Positions 10,248-20,538 of a stretch of DNA of 64,000 bases are shown piece after piece (the first letter of the stretch is position 1; each line of letters opens with the position of its first letter). The notes under the pieces were generated by a model. The model was not told where the DNA came from. It did not search any database and saw nothing but the letters and a program-made list of their open reading frames with translations. The translations under genes were made by a program, and so were the position numbers. Source of the DNA: Prorocentrum cordatum (lineage: Eukaryota; Sar; Dinophyceae; Prorocentrales; Prorocentraceae); assembly GCA_963575745.1 (NCBI GenBank), contig CAUYUJ010018460.1:527442-591441 (forward strand). The letters run 5' to 3'.

Positions 10248-10676
10248 GACGAACACCGCTAGAGGCCAGTGTGTTTGACGACTCTTCTTCCCCCTCCTCC
10301 GGCGCCCCCTCCAGTGCGCAGCGGCGACACGCCGTCAGATGAGATGGTGACAGGGGCGAGCGTAGACTGTGGAACCCAAGGAGCGCTGGAATCACCCAGT
10401 GAGCACGCACCAAAGGCCACGCCGGCGAAAGCTCACTCTTACGTGTAGTCGACCTCCCCCCTCCCCGCACCCTTCCCCCCTGTCCCAAGAAGTGGGTAGA
10501 AGCATGAGGTAGGAATGCATTCAAAGTAGATTGGGTTTCCCCCCTTCCCCTACCAAAGGAAGGAAGAGGAAAAACCGCTAGACTCTTGAAGCAGGAAGGC
10601 GGCTAAACTAGATTGGGACCTGGGAATCTAGAAATCCCTACTTTCATCGACAGGCGTGGACCCCGACTACAGAATT

Positions 10677-10797
10677 GATGTACCCCAGAATTGATTTGTT
10701 CGTCGAATCTATGAGACATGCGTCGAATGTTCGTAGATCTACAAACATCAAACATTATACGCGCGATTCGACGAGAATTTCAATTTTGGGGTACATC
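10677..10797. mobile_element. Element O, 121-bp foldback
   Basis: Inverted ends GATGTACCCCAGAATTGATT (10677) and AATTTCAATTTTGGGGTACA with TC (10777-10797). A second inner pair CGTCGAAT / ATTCGACG continues the stem. Only one copy was seen, so its mobile nature is inferred from structure. Confidence 0.5.
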
Positions 10798-11046
10798 ATG
10801 TCCGTCGACGATCTCCTACCCGATTTGCGCGCGCTGCCGAGGATTGAGCAGGGACCGACCGTCCCAGCATTCTTATGGGCCTACCACGACATGTTCTTAA
10901 TATCCACAGTGTTGGAAACATAACAACAATGTTCTCAGAACATGGGCCCGATGTGTCAAAACAGGACGGTCTCAGTTGTAAAGGTTCTGAGAACATCTCT
11001 TGCAGACCACCAAAGGTTATTAGAACATCCTTTGGTGGGCCTCCAA

Positions 11047-11191
11047 CCCAGGCATGCGACGCCCTGATTTTTCCAACGTCCCGACCCTTTCCCTGGACTC
11101 GGATTTCCTTCCTGAAGCGCTTTTTGACGGCCCCGAGGCCCGGCGAGGGCCCCCCGAGGCCGAAAATTGCCCCGACGCGATCATGTCTGGG
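11047..11191 (-). mobile_element. Family C MITE, copy 5
   Basis: CCCAGGCATGCGACGCCCTG at 11047 and GCGATCATGTCTGGG at 11177-11191, in minus orientation. Outside the ends lies an approximately 22-bp direct repeat: AACATCCTTTGGTGGGCCT at about 11024 and AACATCCTTTGATGGGCCT at about 11197. Confidence 0.65.
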
Positions 11192-11221
11192 ATTAAAACA
11201 TCCTTTGATGGGCCTGGAGTT

Positions 11222-11377
11222 AGGTCGGGCGCGTCCCCCTACAGGGGGATTTTGGACGAAGAAAAAGACATAGTCAAACAAAGCTCAAGCATGGCCAACA
11301 ATACTGGAACAGATCGTCCCCCGACTATTTTGTGAACTGTTTCTGGATATTCCTCCCGTAGGGAGACGTGTGCGACT
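11222..11377. mobile_element. Family B MITE, copy 6 (well preserved)
   Basis: Left TTAGGTCGGGCGCGTCCCCC, then TACAGGGGGATTTTGGACGA. Right TCCCGTAGGGAGACGTGTGC, then GACTTC. The interior has ACATAGTCAAA and CGTCCCCCGACTATTTTGTG. One of the best examples of the whole family structure. Confidence 0.75.
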
Positions 11378-11389
11378 TCGGGCAATCAT

Positions 11390-11543
11390 TAGTGGGGGAG
11401 CGATAGATGGGGGGTAAGAAAGGTGCGCCTGTTGTGCACCTTTCGTACCCCTTCGGGGCCCTAGGGGGCTCGTGTAGGGGCACCTTGAGGGCCCTTTTCG
11501 TGCAACCCTCGACGCCCCCCCATTGATCGCCCCCCCGTGTGTA
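11390..11543. mobile_element. Element L, foldback with internal hairpin
   Basis: GGGGGAGCGATAGATGGGGG at the left pairs with CCCCCCATTGATCGCCCCCC at the right. An inner hairpin AAAGGTGC...GCACCTTT sits at about 11424-11447. A single copy, with no coding capacity. Confidence 0.5.
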
Positions 11544-11834
11544 GTCCAAAACCCGGCTAGCAGGGCGCCCGAACAGCGCTGGAAGCCCAGGCGAAGCACG
11601 CTGGCAGGACCTGGAGAGAGCCTCTGAGCGACCTGCTGGAGAGCTTCCGGGCACGCGTCTCGGCGGTGGACAAACCTGCCTTTAGTAGACCTCCCCTTAG
11701 TGAAAACGGCCTGGGACCGAAACCGACGGACCTGGACCCGCAAAAACGACGGCCGCGACGCCCTCTCGCGAACCGAGAACGGCCAATTCCTTGATCGACG
11801 TGTCAGGGTAGGAGGTCTGTCCACCCCCGAGCGC

Positions 11835-11962
11835 TGGCAATCGCTAGGACGTCCATTCCCTGTGTTTTTTTCGGTTTCGTGCGTGGTTCTTTCGCGCCAA
11901 ATGATCAAGGAGGCTCCTCGATGGTCCTCGCCGAGAAAAAATGCACACGTTTGAGCGATGCC
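11835..11962. mobile_element. Family D MITE, copy 3 (near-consensus)
   Basis: Ends TGGCAATCGCTAGGACGTCC and CACACGTTTGAGCGATGCC. The full interior CGTGCGTGGTTCTTTCGCGC, GATCAAGGAGGCTCCTCGAT and GGTCCTCGCCGAGAAAAAAT is present. Confidence 0.7.
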
Positions 11963-12145
11963 TATGTATTGGGAACGAGTAGGAACACGCTGGCCGCACA
12001 CGCTGCGAGTTCCAGCAAGAGTCGCTGCGGGGATCCCTGCTGGGAGCCGGAACGACCTCCGGGGGGCGACCCTGCGGCTCCGGCTTCTCATCTATAACAA
12101 CCCTGACGTAGCTCTAAGGAGCTATCTGGGAACTGAAGCCCAGAA

Positions 12146-12333
12146 CCCAGACCCCCTCGGGTAATGAAAAAAATGAGGACGGGATTTTTTTCGCTATTTT
12201 CGGCCTCCTGGGGCCCCTTACCGGCCCTCGGGACCGCCAAAAGACGATTCAGGATGAAAAACCGGTCCAGGGGAATGGGTCGAGACCTCCAGGGGTCGAC
12301 GAAATGGAAAAATCATGACGTCGGGGGTCTGGG
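12146..12333 (+). mobile_element. Family C MITE, copy 6 (second TIR subtype)
   Basis: The conserved family C interior (GGATGAAAAACCGGTCC) has different termini, CCCAGACCCCCTCGGGTAAT and GACGTCGGGGGTCTGGG. The same terminus type is found at 14116. The family therefore has at least two TIR subtypes sharing one interior. Confidence 0.65.
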
Positions 12334-12564
12334 AAGCGAGCCGGGGACACTTCGCCGCCGCTGGGGAGGAGGAGGGCGGTGGCGGCGACGAGGGCGGATT
12401 GGGCGGCGGGCGAGGGCGGTAGGCGCAGAAGCCCGCTGCCCGCAGCCTCGGGTCGGGCGTGTGCTCCCGCAGGCGGAGTTTTTTGTTGACGAAAAGAGAA
12501 GAAGAGGCAAAGCAACGAAAACAAAACATCCTCAAGGGAGGGCCATTTTCCGAACCCCCTCACG

Positions 12565-12700
12565 AGGATCGTGGCCTCCAAGGAGCCCCCAAGAGGCTCT
12601 GGGGGCCCCCAAGACGCCGCCAAGGAGCCCCAAGAGACTCCCAAGAGGTCCCCAAGAGGCCCCCAAGAGGCCCTAAGAGCGCTCCAGGGCCCCAATAATC
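12565..12700. repeat. CCAAGAGGCC degenerate tandem repeat
   Basis: About 10 imperfect units of CCCCCAAGAGGC. The same motif forms arrays at 18060-18560 and, in reverse orientation, at 30640-30810 and 36420-36560. Confidence 0.75.
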
Positions 12701-12963
12701 AAATCATTATCAAAAATTTCCGAACCCTGGAGGAAGCCTTCTGAGCTGTCTTCGGACGACCTTGCAGGCATCTGGCGCCGTCTTCGAGCCGTCTGAGGGC
12801 ATCTTGGACCCCTCTACCTCCACTGTCTTCGTCGTCGCCGCCTACAGGGTCAGCGGCATCGGCCGTAAGGCCTTCGCAATAATCAAAGCACCACAAATTG
12901 TGGCAACATCGTCCCCAGACTCTTTTTGTTTGACTTCTCTTGAATTCTCTTACGTGTGGGTGG

Positions 12964-13201
12964 CCCAAAAGGGGGTCCAGCTGCAAGGGGGTGGTGCACT
13001 AGATTTGGGGCAATCGCGTTGCAAGTGTATTGCGCCGGAGTACAATATTGCGCTGTATTGTAAATATCTTATTGTACGCAAAAATGCAGCAGCACAATTG
13101 CGCACTGGAGTGTATTGCACGCCCCAAATGTATTGCAACCCCACAAACCTATTGCACCAATTCTATTGCACCACCCCCTTGTCCCTGGACCCCATTTTGG
13201 G
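12964..13201. mobile_element. Element H, 238-bp foldback with long TIR
   Basis: The TIR is about 34 bp: CCCAAAAGGGGGTCCAGCTG then CAAGGGGGTGGTGCA at the left, and TGCACCACCCCCTTG then TCCCTGGACCCCATTTTGGG at the right. The interior repeats the short motif TATTGCAC/TTGCGC on both strands. Only one copy was seen. Confidence 0.6.
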
Positions 13202-13268
13202 TCAACCCGACTTCTGTAGAGGGACACGCCCGGCTCAACCGCAGCGTGCAGGCGGCCCGCAGCTTCGG

Positions 13269-13418
13269 GTCGGGCGTGCCCTCCTACAGGCGCAATTTTG
13301 GACGAACCAATGAAAATAGCCCCAGCATACTCAAGCCATCTCTTAAACAATCGGAAAATCGCCCCCCAGACTATTTCTGTGGACTCTTTCTGACCTCTCC
13401 TCCTGTAGAGGGGAGAAC
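13269..13418. mobile_element. Family B MITE, copy 8
   Basis: Ends GTCGGGCGTGCCCTCCTACA and TCCTCCTGTAGAGGGGAGAA. The interior is ATTTTGGACGAACCAATGAA and CGCCCCCCAGACTATTTCTG. The flank preceding it (GCCCGCAGCTTCGG) resembles that preceding the copy at 12451. Confidence 0.7.
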
Positions 13419-13759
13419 GATGAAAAAAATAGCTTTCTGCAATTTCTGTTCAATTTTCTGACTGGGAGGAGAACGACTAAAAAAAAAAAAATCCAGCCCG
13501 CGGCTGGTTTTTTCTAATCGTCATCCCGGGCACCGCCGCGTGAACACGACCCCCGGTCATGTGTTAACCGTCATCCTCCATTACAAAACCGCAGCTCGCA
13601 GGCGGCTCCGGAGCCGGCGGGCCGCCGGGCTCGCTCGATGGGGCGGCGCCTGGCGCCACCGCCGCGCCGACGCGGGCCCCGCAGGGCGCACCGGCGTCGT
13701 CCGGGGGCCTCGGCGCGGCGGATCGGACGTGAGGCGAGGCCAGGACGAGGATCAGATCG

Positions 13760-14008
13760 GGCGAGGAGGAGGAGGAGGAGGAGGAGGAGGAGGAGGAGGA
13801 GGAGGAGGAGGAGGAGGAGGAGGAGGAGGAGGAGGAGGAGGAGGAGGAGGAGGAGGAGGAGGAGGAGGAGGAGGAGGAGGAGAGTCCCTCATGGAGGAGG
13901 AGGAGGAGGAGAAGGAGGAAGCCTGGCCACAGGAGACCCACAACGGCCACGAGCGAGCGAGGGGGAGCAGGAGGAGGAGGAGGAGGAGGAGGAGGAGGAG
14001 GACGAGGC
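13760..14008. repeat. GAG array (about 40 pure units) plus a second block
   Basis: Nearly perfect GAG from 13764 to about 13880, then a GAG block at 13968-14005. Poly-Gly, poly-Arg and poly-Ser open frames here are repeat artefacts. Confidence 0.95.
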
Positions 14009-14115
14009 CAGGACGAGGGTACAAGCGGGTGAGGATCAGTCGGTGATCTCTGGTGGAGGTTTTCTTCTTCGGCGAGGCGAGGAGGCGAGGAGGCGAGGCC
14101 AGGACGAAGCCCGGA

Positions 14116-14294
14116 CCCAGACCCCCTCGGGCTGTGAAACAAAAAATCATGACGGGAGGTTTGTCGCTATTGTCGGCCTCCCGGGGGCCTCAGGATCGTC
14201 AGAAAACAACTCGGGATGAAAAACTGGTCCCTGGGAAGGGGTCCAGACCTCTCAGGGTCGACGTTGCGACAAAAATCACGACGTCCGGGGTCTG
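14116..14294 (+). mobile_element. Family C MITE, copy 7 (second TIR subtype)
   Basis: CCCAGACCCCCTCGGGCTGT at the left and GACGTCCGGGGTCTG at the right, with the family interior GGATGAAAAACTGGTCCC. It forms a pair with the 12146 copy. Confidence 0.65.
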
Positions 14295-14573
14295 CGGACG
14301 AGGATCAAATCGGGTGAGGATAAATCGGTAATCTCTCTCTGGTGGACAATTTCTGATTCGGCGTTTCGGCATTGGGCGGAAGGGGGGGATGTCTGGCTCT
14401 GGACCTCCGCTTAAGGCGACTGTTTGCAGCAGTGCGTCTTGCGGGGGAGCCCCCACCTGCTTGAAACAGGCGCCAAAAACAGCCAAGATCGACTCAATGG
14501 GGTGGGAGGGGAGGGGTTCAAGGGCCCGCGCCGATCGGCAAAACAATGCAAAGAAAACGATCACACATCGGCA

Positions 14574-14724
14574 ATCTCTGAGGTCCCGCGGCTCTGGAAG
14601 ATGTCTCGGGCCCCGCGGCCTTCTCAGAGCGTTCCGGAGCGCTGTGCTGTTTCGCAAGATGGCCCAAAACTCTACTCGACGGTCCTCGCCGGGGAAAAAA
14701 GTGCACACGTCCGAGCGATACCAA
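14574..14724. mobile_element. Family D right half joined to another repeat
   Basis: The right part is family D (GGTCCTCGCCGGGGAAAAAA, then CACACGTCCGAGCGATACCA). The left part (TCTCTGAGGTCCCGCGGCTC, TCAGAGCGTTCCGGAGCGCT) is instead similar to 38440-38520 in reverse. It looks like a chimera of two repeats. Confidence 0.45.
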
Positions 14725-14835
14725 GACATACCAAGCCATCCCAACCCAACCCGAAATCCCAGATTTCGAGGGGGGGGCTTACGGGTTCCATCCTTGTTCT
14801 TCCAATGTTCCGGGAGGCCTCCCCCACTGGGGCTA

Positions 14836-14956
14836 GGTCGGGCCTGTCCCCCTACAGGGGGGATTTTGGATGGAAAATTTAAAATACTCCAAAAATACTA
14901 CCGAAATTGTAACAAAAACATCGTCCCCTGATTATTTTTTGACTATTTCTGGATTT
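14836..14956. mobile_element. Family B MITE, 3' truncated
   Basis: The left end GGTCGGGCCTGTCCCCCTAC and the interior CATCGTCCCCTGATTATTTT are clear. The right TIR is replaced by a family C fragment starting near 14957. Confidence 0.6.
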
Positions 14957-15061
14957 TTCCCGTCATGCAACGATTCAGGATGATAAACCGGTCCTGGGGG
15001 GTGTGTCGAGACCTTCGGGGGGTCGACGCCATGAAAACATCGTGACGTCGGGAGTCCTGGG
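14957..15061 (+). mobile_element. Family C MITE, right-half fragment
   Basis: It starts inside the family interior (CGATTCAGGATGATAAACCG) and ends in CGTGACGTCGGGAGTCCTGG, the second-subtype terminus. It is directly fused to a truncated family B element. Confidence 0.55.
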
Positions 15062-15577
15062 AGGGGGACCGCGAACGGCGAGCATATCCATGAACAACGC
15101 CCTCGCGGTCTAGACTCCGGAGCACGACCTCGTGGAGTCGCGGTCGCACGGATACCATTCGCGCGGAGCAGCCACGACACAGCACGCCCTGTGTCCGCGG
15201 GGTCGCCGCCCTGGGGCCCCGCCTGCGAGGCCGCCGACGCGGATGAGCTGTCCGCCCATGCGCGAAGCGGAGGGGGAGGCGGCTGCCCCGCTGAGTACCT
15301 ACCAGACCACCCCAACCCAGCCCGAAGACCCGAATTTCGGGTTGGGGGGGTTACGGGGTCCACATGTGCTTTCTCGAGGTTTCCCGACCCCCCCCCAACT
15401 GGAAATGGAGGTCAAATCGAGACCTTCGGGTTGGGTTGGGGTGGTTTGGTGGGTGGTGCCCTGCTGACATCCTCGCGTCCTGCGCCGAGACTTGGGCGTT
15501 GCCAGGCGCTCTCGCCCCGTTGGGAGGCCCAGGGGGCCACCGCGGCTCGCCCCGGCTCAAAGAGATTGCCGCAGAAC
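15062..15577. other. Unassigned GC-rich DNA
   Basis: No gene is supported. The short motif CCCGAAGACCCGAATTTCGG / CGAGACCTTCGGGTTGGGTT at 15315-15450 forms weak inverted repeats with GGTGGTTTGG/CCACCCCAACC-type arms and may be another small foldback. Confidence 0.35.
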
Positions 15578-15684
15578 TGGCCATCGCTCGGGCGTCCACT
15601 CCCTGTGCTTTTTCGCCAGATGATCAAGGATGCTCCTCGATGGTTCTCGCCGAAGGAATAACGCACACGTCCGAGCGATGCCAA
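15578..15684. mobile_element. Family D MITE, copy 5
   Basis: Ends TGGCCATCGCTCGGGCGTCC and ACGTCCGAGCGATGCCA, with a shorter interior than the 11835 copy (TTTTTCGCCAGATGATCAAG, GGTTCTCGCCGAAGG). It shows an internal deletion of about 20 bp. Confidence 0.65.
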
Positions 15685-15963
15685 GAGAAAGATTGAAGGC
15701 ACGACCCGGAGAAGCTCGTCACCGTCGGCCTCCAGTCAAGGCGGCGTCAGACTCGGGTTCGGGTTCCTCTGACGGGGCCATCATAGAAATCACGTGACCC
15801 AATCTGAAATTTGACGCGAATTCCCACTGCAAAGATCCCACGGAAACCGACCCGCAAAACCCAGGACGCGCTCGTCAAAAGCGTCGGCAAACCCGAATTC
15901 CGGCTTACTGGAGTCTTACGTTTCCCCGATCCAAAGGGCCCTCATCAGCCCAGGACCGTCCTT

Positions 15964-16206
15964 TGTGGGCCCCTGAAACGGCAGGGCCGTTTTTGCACCG
16001 TTTCCAAAAAATGTCCCTTGAAAATGGAAACGGCCAAAAAACGGCGACCAAGTACGGCAACCAAAACAGCTCCGGGATTGGAACGGGAGCCGGGACCAGT
16101 CAAAAAACGGCGACGGAACCGGCAAACAAACGACGTCGGAACCGGCAAAAAAACGGCAAAACGGAACCGGTAACAAAAAACGGCCCTGTCGTTTCCAGGG
16201 CCCACT
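15964..16206. mobile_element. Element J, 243-bp foldback
   Basis: TIR GTGGGCCCCTGAAACGGCAG, then GGCCGTTTTT, is mirrored by AAAAACGGCCCTG then TCGTTTCCAGGGCCCAC. The interior repeats the motif AACCGGCAAAAAACGGC. A family C fragment follows directly. A single copy; the GGNAACCGGNAAAA repeats could be a subterminal array. Confidence 0.55.
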
Positions 16207-16292
16207 AAGGGACCGTCAAGAAGAAAGCCTTGGACCGTGCAGACCTCTGGGGAGCCACGCTGTGAAAGAGCACGACGTCGGGTGTCTGGATC
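16207..16292 (+). mobile_element. Family C MITE, right-end fragment
   Basis: GGGACCGTCAAGAAGAAAGC and the terminus CACGACGTCGGGTGTCTGG match the right part of family C, second TIR subtype. It abuts element J. Confidence 0.5.
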
Positions 16293-16379
16293 TCGCCTCG
16301 CTGCTGGACGCAGGGCTGCCACGGCTCCAGGCAACACAATGTTTCGCGTCCAGGTCCGTCCTGCTCCCTCTTCTTCTTT

Positions 16380-17335
16380 CTCGCTTTTCCCGACCCACTC
16401 TCCCTCCTCCTGCCTCCGCTCACCCCCTGCCTCTGCTTCTTCTCTTCCGAGTGGGAGGAAGAGACAGGAGGGAGAGAGGGGAGGGGCTTGCAAGACGGAC
16501 GAAGCTGCGGATGGGGGAGGGAGGAGGCGGAAGAGGAGGAGGAGGCGGAGAACGATAAGAAAAACGATAGATAACGGATTGAAGGCGGAAGGGCAAGGAG
16601 GGGGGATAACGGGTGAGGGAGAACGTCGGATAACAGTGCAGAAAGAAGGATAATGTAGGGGGTGTATAGTGTGGTTCTGGGAATTTCTGGGGGTGGCTCG
16701 CGGGTTTCAGGGTGTTCCGCAGGGTCTGGTGGGAGGCAGAAGTTGGAGGAGGGACAAAGGAGAAGGAGCGAGGGAGGGAGGAGGAGGCAGGGAGCAGGAG
16801 GCGAAGGAGGAGGCGGAGGAGGAGGAGGAGGAGGAGAAGGAGGAGGAGGACGAGGAGGAGGAGGACGGGAGTATTGGACGGAGGAAGAGGAGGAGGAGGA
16901 GGAGGAGGAGGAGGCGGAGGAGGAGGAGGAGGAGGCCCTTGGAGATTAGAGGAGATTCTAGGGCCTGGGGGGTAGGGGCAGGAAGCTTCTGAGGTCCCAA
17001 AGTCTGAGGCGTCCCGGTGGGCGAGGCGCAGGGAGGACCCACGCCGCGCCTCCCTCCAGCACCCCTCGCCCCCCCCCCTCCACGCCGCCCCCCCCCCCCC
17101 CCCGCCCCCCGCCCCCCACCCCCTCCACGCCAGCCCCCCCCCAGCTCCCACGCCGCCCCCCCCTCCACGCCGCCCCTCTCTCCCTCTTCCACCTCCGGCC
17201 CCCACACCCTCCCGGCCACTATCCGCGCCCCCCCCCCCCCCGCCGCCCTCCCCCCCCCCCCCCCCCCCCCCCTCCCCCCACCCACCCACACCCCCCCCCC
17301 CCCCCCCCCCGCCCCCCCCCCGAGCGCCATGGTAT
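16380..17335. repeat. CTC, GAG and poly-C low-complexity block
   Basis: A pyrimidine stretch (16380-16440) and GAG/GGA repeats (16740-16935) are followed by a C-rich tract (17050-17335) with C runs longer than 15. At 16590-16640 GGATAACGG-like units recur. Homopolymer C runs are prone to assembly error. Confidence 0.85.
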
Positions 17336-17689
17336 TGATCGTCGTCATCACCGTCATCATATCACACACAGCGTCTTCAGCGTCGAGGCTCTCTGGAGAA
17401 AGAACGCAGAAGCTTACCACACGAACTGTTGGCCTGCTCTCCCCCACGCTCCGCCCCCTCCTCGCTCGCCCCCTCCCTCCCCACGTCGATCACCTTGGGC
17501 GCTGGCGGCCACCGTGCCTTCCGGGGCGGAATCGCCATGGGAGGCGTGGATTCAACCGCGGCCACCGCCCGGGACACCGAGCTCCGACGACCTCGGGAGA
17601 CGGTGCACGTGGGTGTATCTGCCACCGTGCCTCTGGGCACAGAGACTGGGCGTGCCGTCAGGCCCTGGGCCCAATCCTCTCAGCCCCAC

Positions 17690-17840
17690 TCCTCCCTCCT
17701 CCTCCTCCTCCTCCTCCTCCTCCTCTCATCCTCCTCCTACCTCCTCCTCCTCCTCTCCTCCCCCTCCTCCCCCTCTCCTCCTCCTACTCCCATTCCTCCT
17801 CCCGTCCTCCTCCTATCCTCCTCCTCCTCCTGGGCCCAAT
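17690..17840. repeat. CTC triplet array
   Basis: Interrupted CTC/TCC repeats. GGGCCCAATGCTCTCAGCCCCA occurs in similar form on both sides (17668 and 17832), making short direct repeats around the array. Confidence 0.85.
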
Positions 17841-18059
17841 GCTCTCAGCCCCATGCCTCACTCCTGAGGAGCCTTGCAGGGGGGCCCGGGGACCTCGCTC
17901 TCACATCTCCCGGGCGGGGCTTCCTGCGTGCCCACATTGGGGCTTGTCGCGGTCCCCTGGCCACGCGTGAAGTGTGTCGCATGAGATGTTTCGGGCCCCA
18001 GCGAGCCCCAAGACTGGAGACGCGTCCAAGGTGCCCCGAGTCGCCGAGCGATCGCTTAA

Positions 18060-18560
18060 AAAGACGCTCAAGGTGGCCCCCAGGCGGGCCCAAGCCCAAG
18101 AGGCTCCAAGACGCCCAAAGAGGCATCCAAGAGGCCTCCTAAGAGGGCCACCAGGAGGCCAAAATCATTGATTTTCCTCTGGCTTTTGAAACAGTTTGGC
18201 GTTCTCACCTTTTCGGCTTCCCGACGCACGGCCCTAGTGGCCCACAAGACCGCCCCAAGACGGCCCAAGAGGCCTCCGAGAGGGCCCAAGACTGCACAAG
18301 AGGGACCCAAGGCAGCCCAAGAAGTGCCCAAAAAGGCCCAAAAGGGCCCCAAGACGGCCCCCCAAAAGGACCCAAGCGAGGGAGCACGAACCGAAACCCT
18401 GAGCCTTCCGCACCAAGAGGCCCCCAGGAGGCACAGGAGGCCTCACGAGGCCCCCGAAGGACGCAGAAGAGGCCCCAAGAGGCCCCGAAATGGCCCCCAA
18501 GAGGCGTCCAAACTGCCTCCGATTCCAAGAGGCCCCCGAGAAGCCCCCCCCGAGACCCCA
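18060..18560. repeat. CCAAGAGGCC degenerate tandem repeat, ~500 bp
   Basis: About 35 imperfect units around CCCCAAGAGGCC with CCAAGACGGCC variants. It is interrupted at 18165-18235 by unique sequence. This is the largest of four arrays of this motif in the window. Confidence 0.75.
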
Positions 18561-18654
18561 AAGAACATCAGGGCGGCGGCATAGGCCGAAGGCCAGCAGA
18601 CACTTGGGACCCCCCCAGGGCCCGAACAGATCCGTCTCCACCGCCTGCCGAGGC

Positions 18655-18942
18655 CCCCGAAGCGCGATCTCCCTGGCGGTGGTTGCGGAAATGGTCAGGA
18701 ACTCTTGGATGGCGTGTCGCGGCGGCGGCCCCGGCGACACGCTGTGCCATGCGAGTGGACAGCGCGTCGCTCCGCTCCGCGGGGCGGGAGCCTTCGAACA
18801 GCCAGGGAAGGTGATGTTTGGGAGTCGGGACGTCGATAGCGTGTCGCACCGCAGCGTGGTGGGTCACAGCCAGCGGGGCGACACCCTGCTCAAAAAAGAG
18901 TCGTCCGTCCATGAGATCCGGCGTCTCGAAAAATTGAAGCAT
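18655..18942 (-). CDS. Possible host exon, minus strand, unidentified
   Basis: A non-repetitive open frame on the minus strand with balanced composition (FFEQGVAPLAVTHHAAVRHA, then PWLFEGSRPAERSDALSTRM). Another minus frame over 18620-18740 also looks protein-like (EFLTISATTAREIALRGPRQ), so two exons or a frameshift are possible. No family is recognised. It lies between a tandem repeat and a GAG array, as exons in repeat-filled dinoflagellate genes do. Confidence 0.3.
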
Positions 18943-19114
18943 CGTGAAAAATCACGACTGGAACCGTAGACCCAAGCTGTCTGCGCCATGTTTCGAGCCA
19001 GATCGATCTCTGAGGGCCCCGAGACCCGACGTTGGGAGAAAACGTGCGCTGTGAGAAAAAAAAGTGCAACGGCAGGATCAAAAGGGTGGTGGGGGACCCG
19101 CTCGGGGGGGGAGG

Positions 19115-19640
19115 AGGAAGAGGAGAAAAAGGAGGAGGAGGAGGAGGACAAAGAGGACAGGGAGGAGGAGGAGGAGGAGGACAAAGAGGACAGGGAGGAG
19201 GAGGAGGAGGAGGAGGAGGAGGGGAGGAGGAGGAGGAGGAGGAGGAGGAGGAGGAGGAGAAGGAGGAGAAGGAGGAGGACAACGAGGACAGGGAGGAGAA
19301 GGAGGAGGAGGAGGAGGATGATGATGATGAGGAGGAGGAGGAGGAAGAAGGGGAGAAGGAGGAGAAGGAGGATTAAGGAGGAGGAGGAGGAGGAGGACAA
19401 CGAGGACAGGGAGAAGGAGGAGGAGAAGGAGGAGGAGGAGGACGACGACGACGAGGAGGAGGATGAGGATGAGGATGCGGATGAGGATTAAGGATGATGA
19501 TGATGCTGATGATGGTGCTGCTGCTGCTGATGATGGTGATGATGATGAGGATGAAGAGGAGGAGAAGGAGGAGGATGATGAGGAGGATGAGGAGGAGGAG
19601 GAGGATTAAAGAGGAGGAGGAGAAGGGGGAGGAGTGGGAA
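19115..19640. repeat. GAG/GAT triplet array, ~520 bp
   Basis: A purine-rich array with GAC and GAT interruptions. At 19488-19560 it becomes GATGAT/GCTGCT. Poly-Glu, poly-Arg and poly-Met readings are artefacts. Confidence 0.95.
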
Positions 19641-19828
19641 CGTCGAGCTGCAATCGGCGATGCACCACCGACAGATCGGCGACGGGCCACCGAGCCGAGC
19701 TGGCGAGCACCCGCACGCTCTCCCGGGGCGGGGCGGGCCACCCGCGCCGGGCCGCCCGTCGACGACCAGCGGGCGCGACTGGGGGTCGATGCTTCCCCCC
19801 ACCCCCTCCCGATGCTCAAGGGCATTGG

Positions 19829-20019
19829 ATACGCAAACATGATGGCGTCGTAAAAAGGAACAACAAGACGAAAGGTTTTTGGCCATTTTCGGCCCTGGGG
19901 GGGGCCCTCGCCGGGCCTCGGGGCCGTCAAAGGACCACTCAGGACGAAAAACCAATCCCGGGGAAAGGGTCGGGACTTCCAGGGACCCCGTATTCAAAAA
20001 TCAGGACGTCGTATGTCAG
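19829..20019 (+). mobile_element. Family C MITE, copy 9 (diverged ends)
   Basis: A clear interior (GGTTTTTGGCCATTTTCGGC, CCACTCAGGACGAAAAACC, GGGTCGGGACTTCCAGGGAC). The ends are degraded to CAAACATGATGGCGTCGT and ACGTCGTATGTCAGGG. Confidence 0.65.
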
Positions 20020-20538
20020 GGCTTGGGCGGGGGCATTGGATAAGGAACCCTTGGATAAGGAGTCCAGGGTCTGGAGGCCGGTGGAGCACCACCTGAGGCT
20101 TCGCAATGGATATCCCAGTCGCCCTTACCATATATGGAATCCTCCAGGGTCTGAAACCTTCTGGGCACAGTCCTTCACAAACGCCCCCACCACAGGGCGG
20201 GAAGCATCGGCCTGGAATCGGTGATACCTCGCCGATGGGTCGGCGACATACCCCCGATAGCGGATCCCCAAGTTCCTGGGCAGGCTGGGGCTATCGGGCC
20301 CCGATCGGCGATCAATGGGCGATTGGGAGTCGATGCGTCCCCCCTTCTGCCCATCGCCCGGACAAGAAACGTACCGACACTGATACTCCCCAGACCTCTC
20401 ACGGAATGAATTCAGACCAGAGTGGCGCGGCGAATCCAGCCGTGACGATGAGGGCCTCCCAACAGGCCCAAAACATGCGAAAACAACACCAAGGGTAGCG
20501 GTATGGATACTTGTTCATCCTCTGACTGATTCGAGGCC

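Larger units (their letters stand above)
12451..13238. mobile_element. Family B MITE split by later insertions
   Basis: A left end GGTCGGGCGTGTGCTCCCGC at 12451 and a right end TGTAGAGGGACACGCCCGGC at about 13212-13234 are 780 bp apart. Between them lie a CCAAGAGGCC tandem block (12565-12700), unique DNA with the family B ATCGTCCCCAGACTC motif (about 12907), and element H (12964-13201). Pairing the two ends as one element is inference. Confidence 0.45.
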
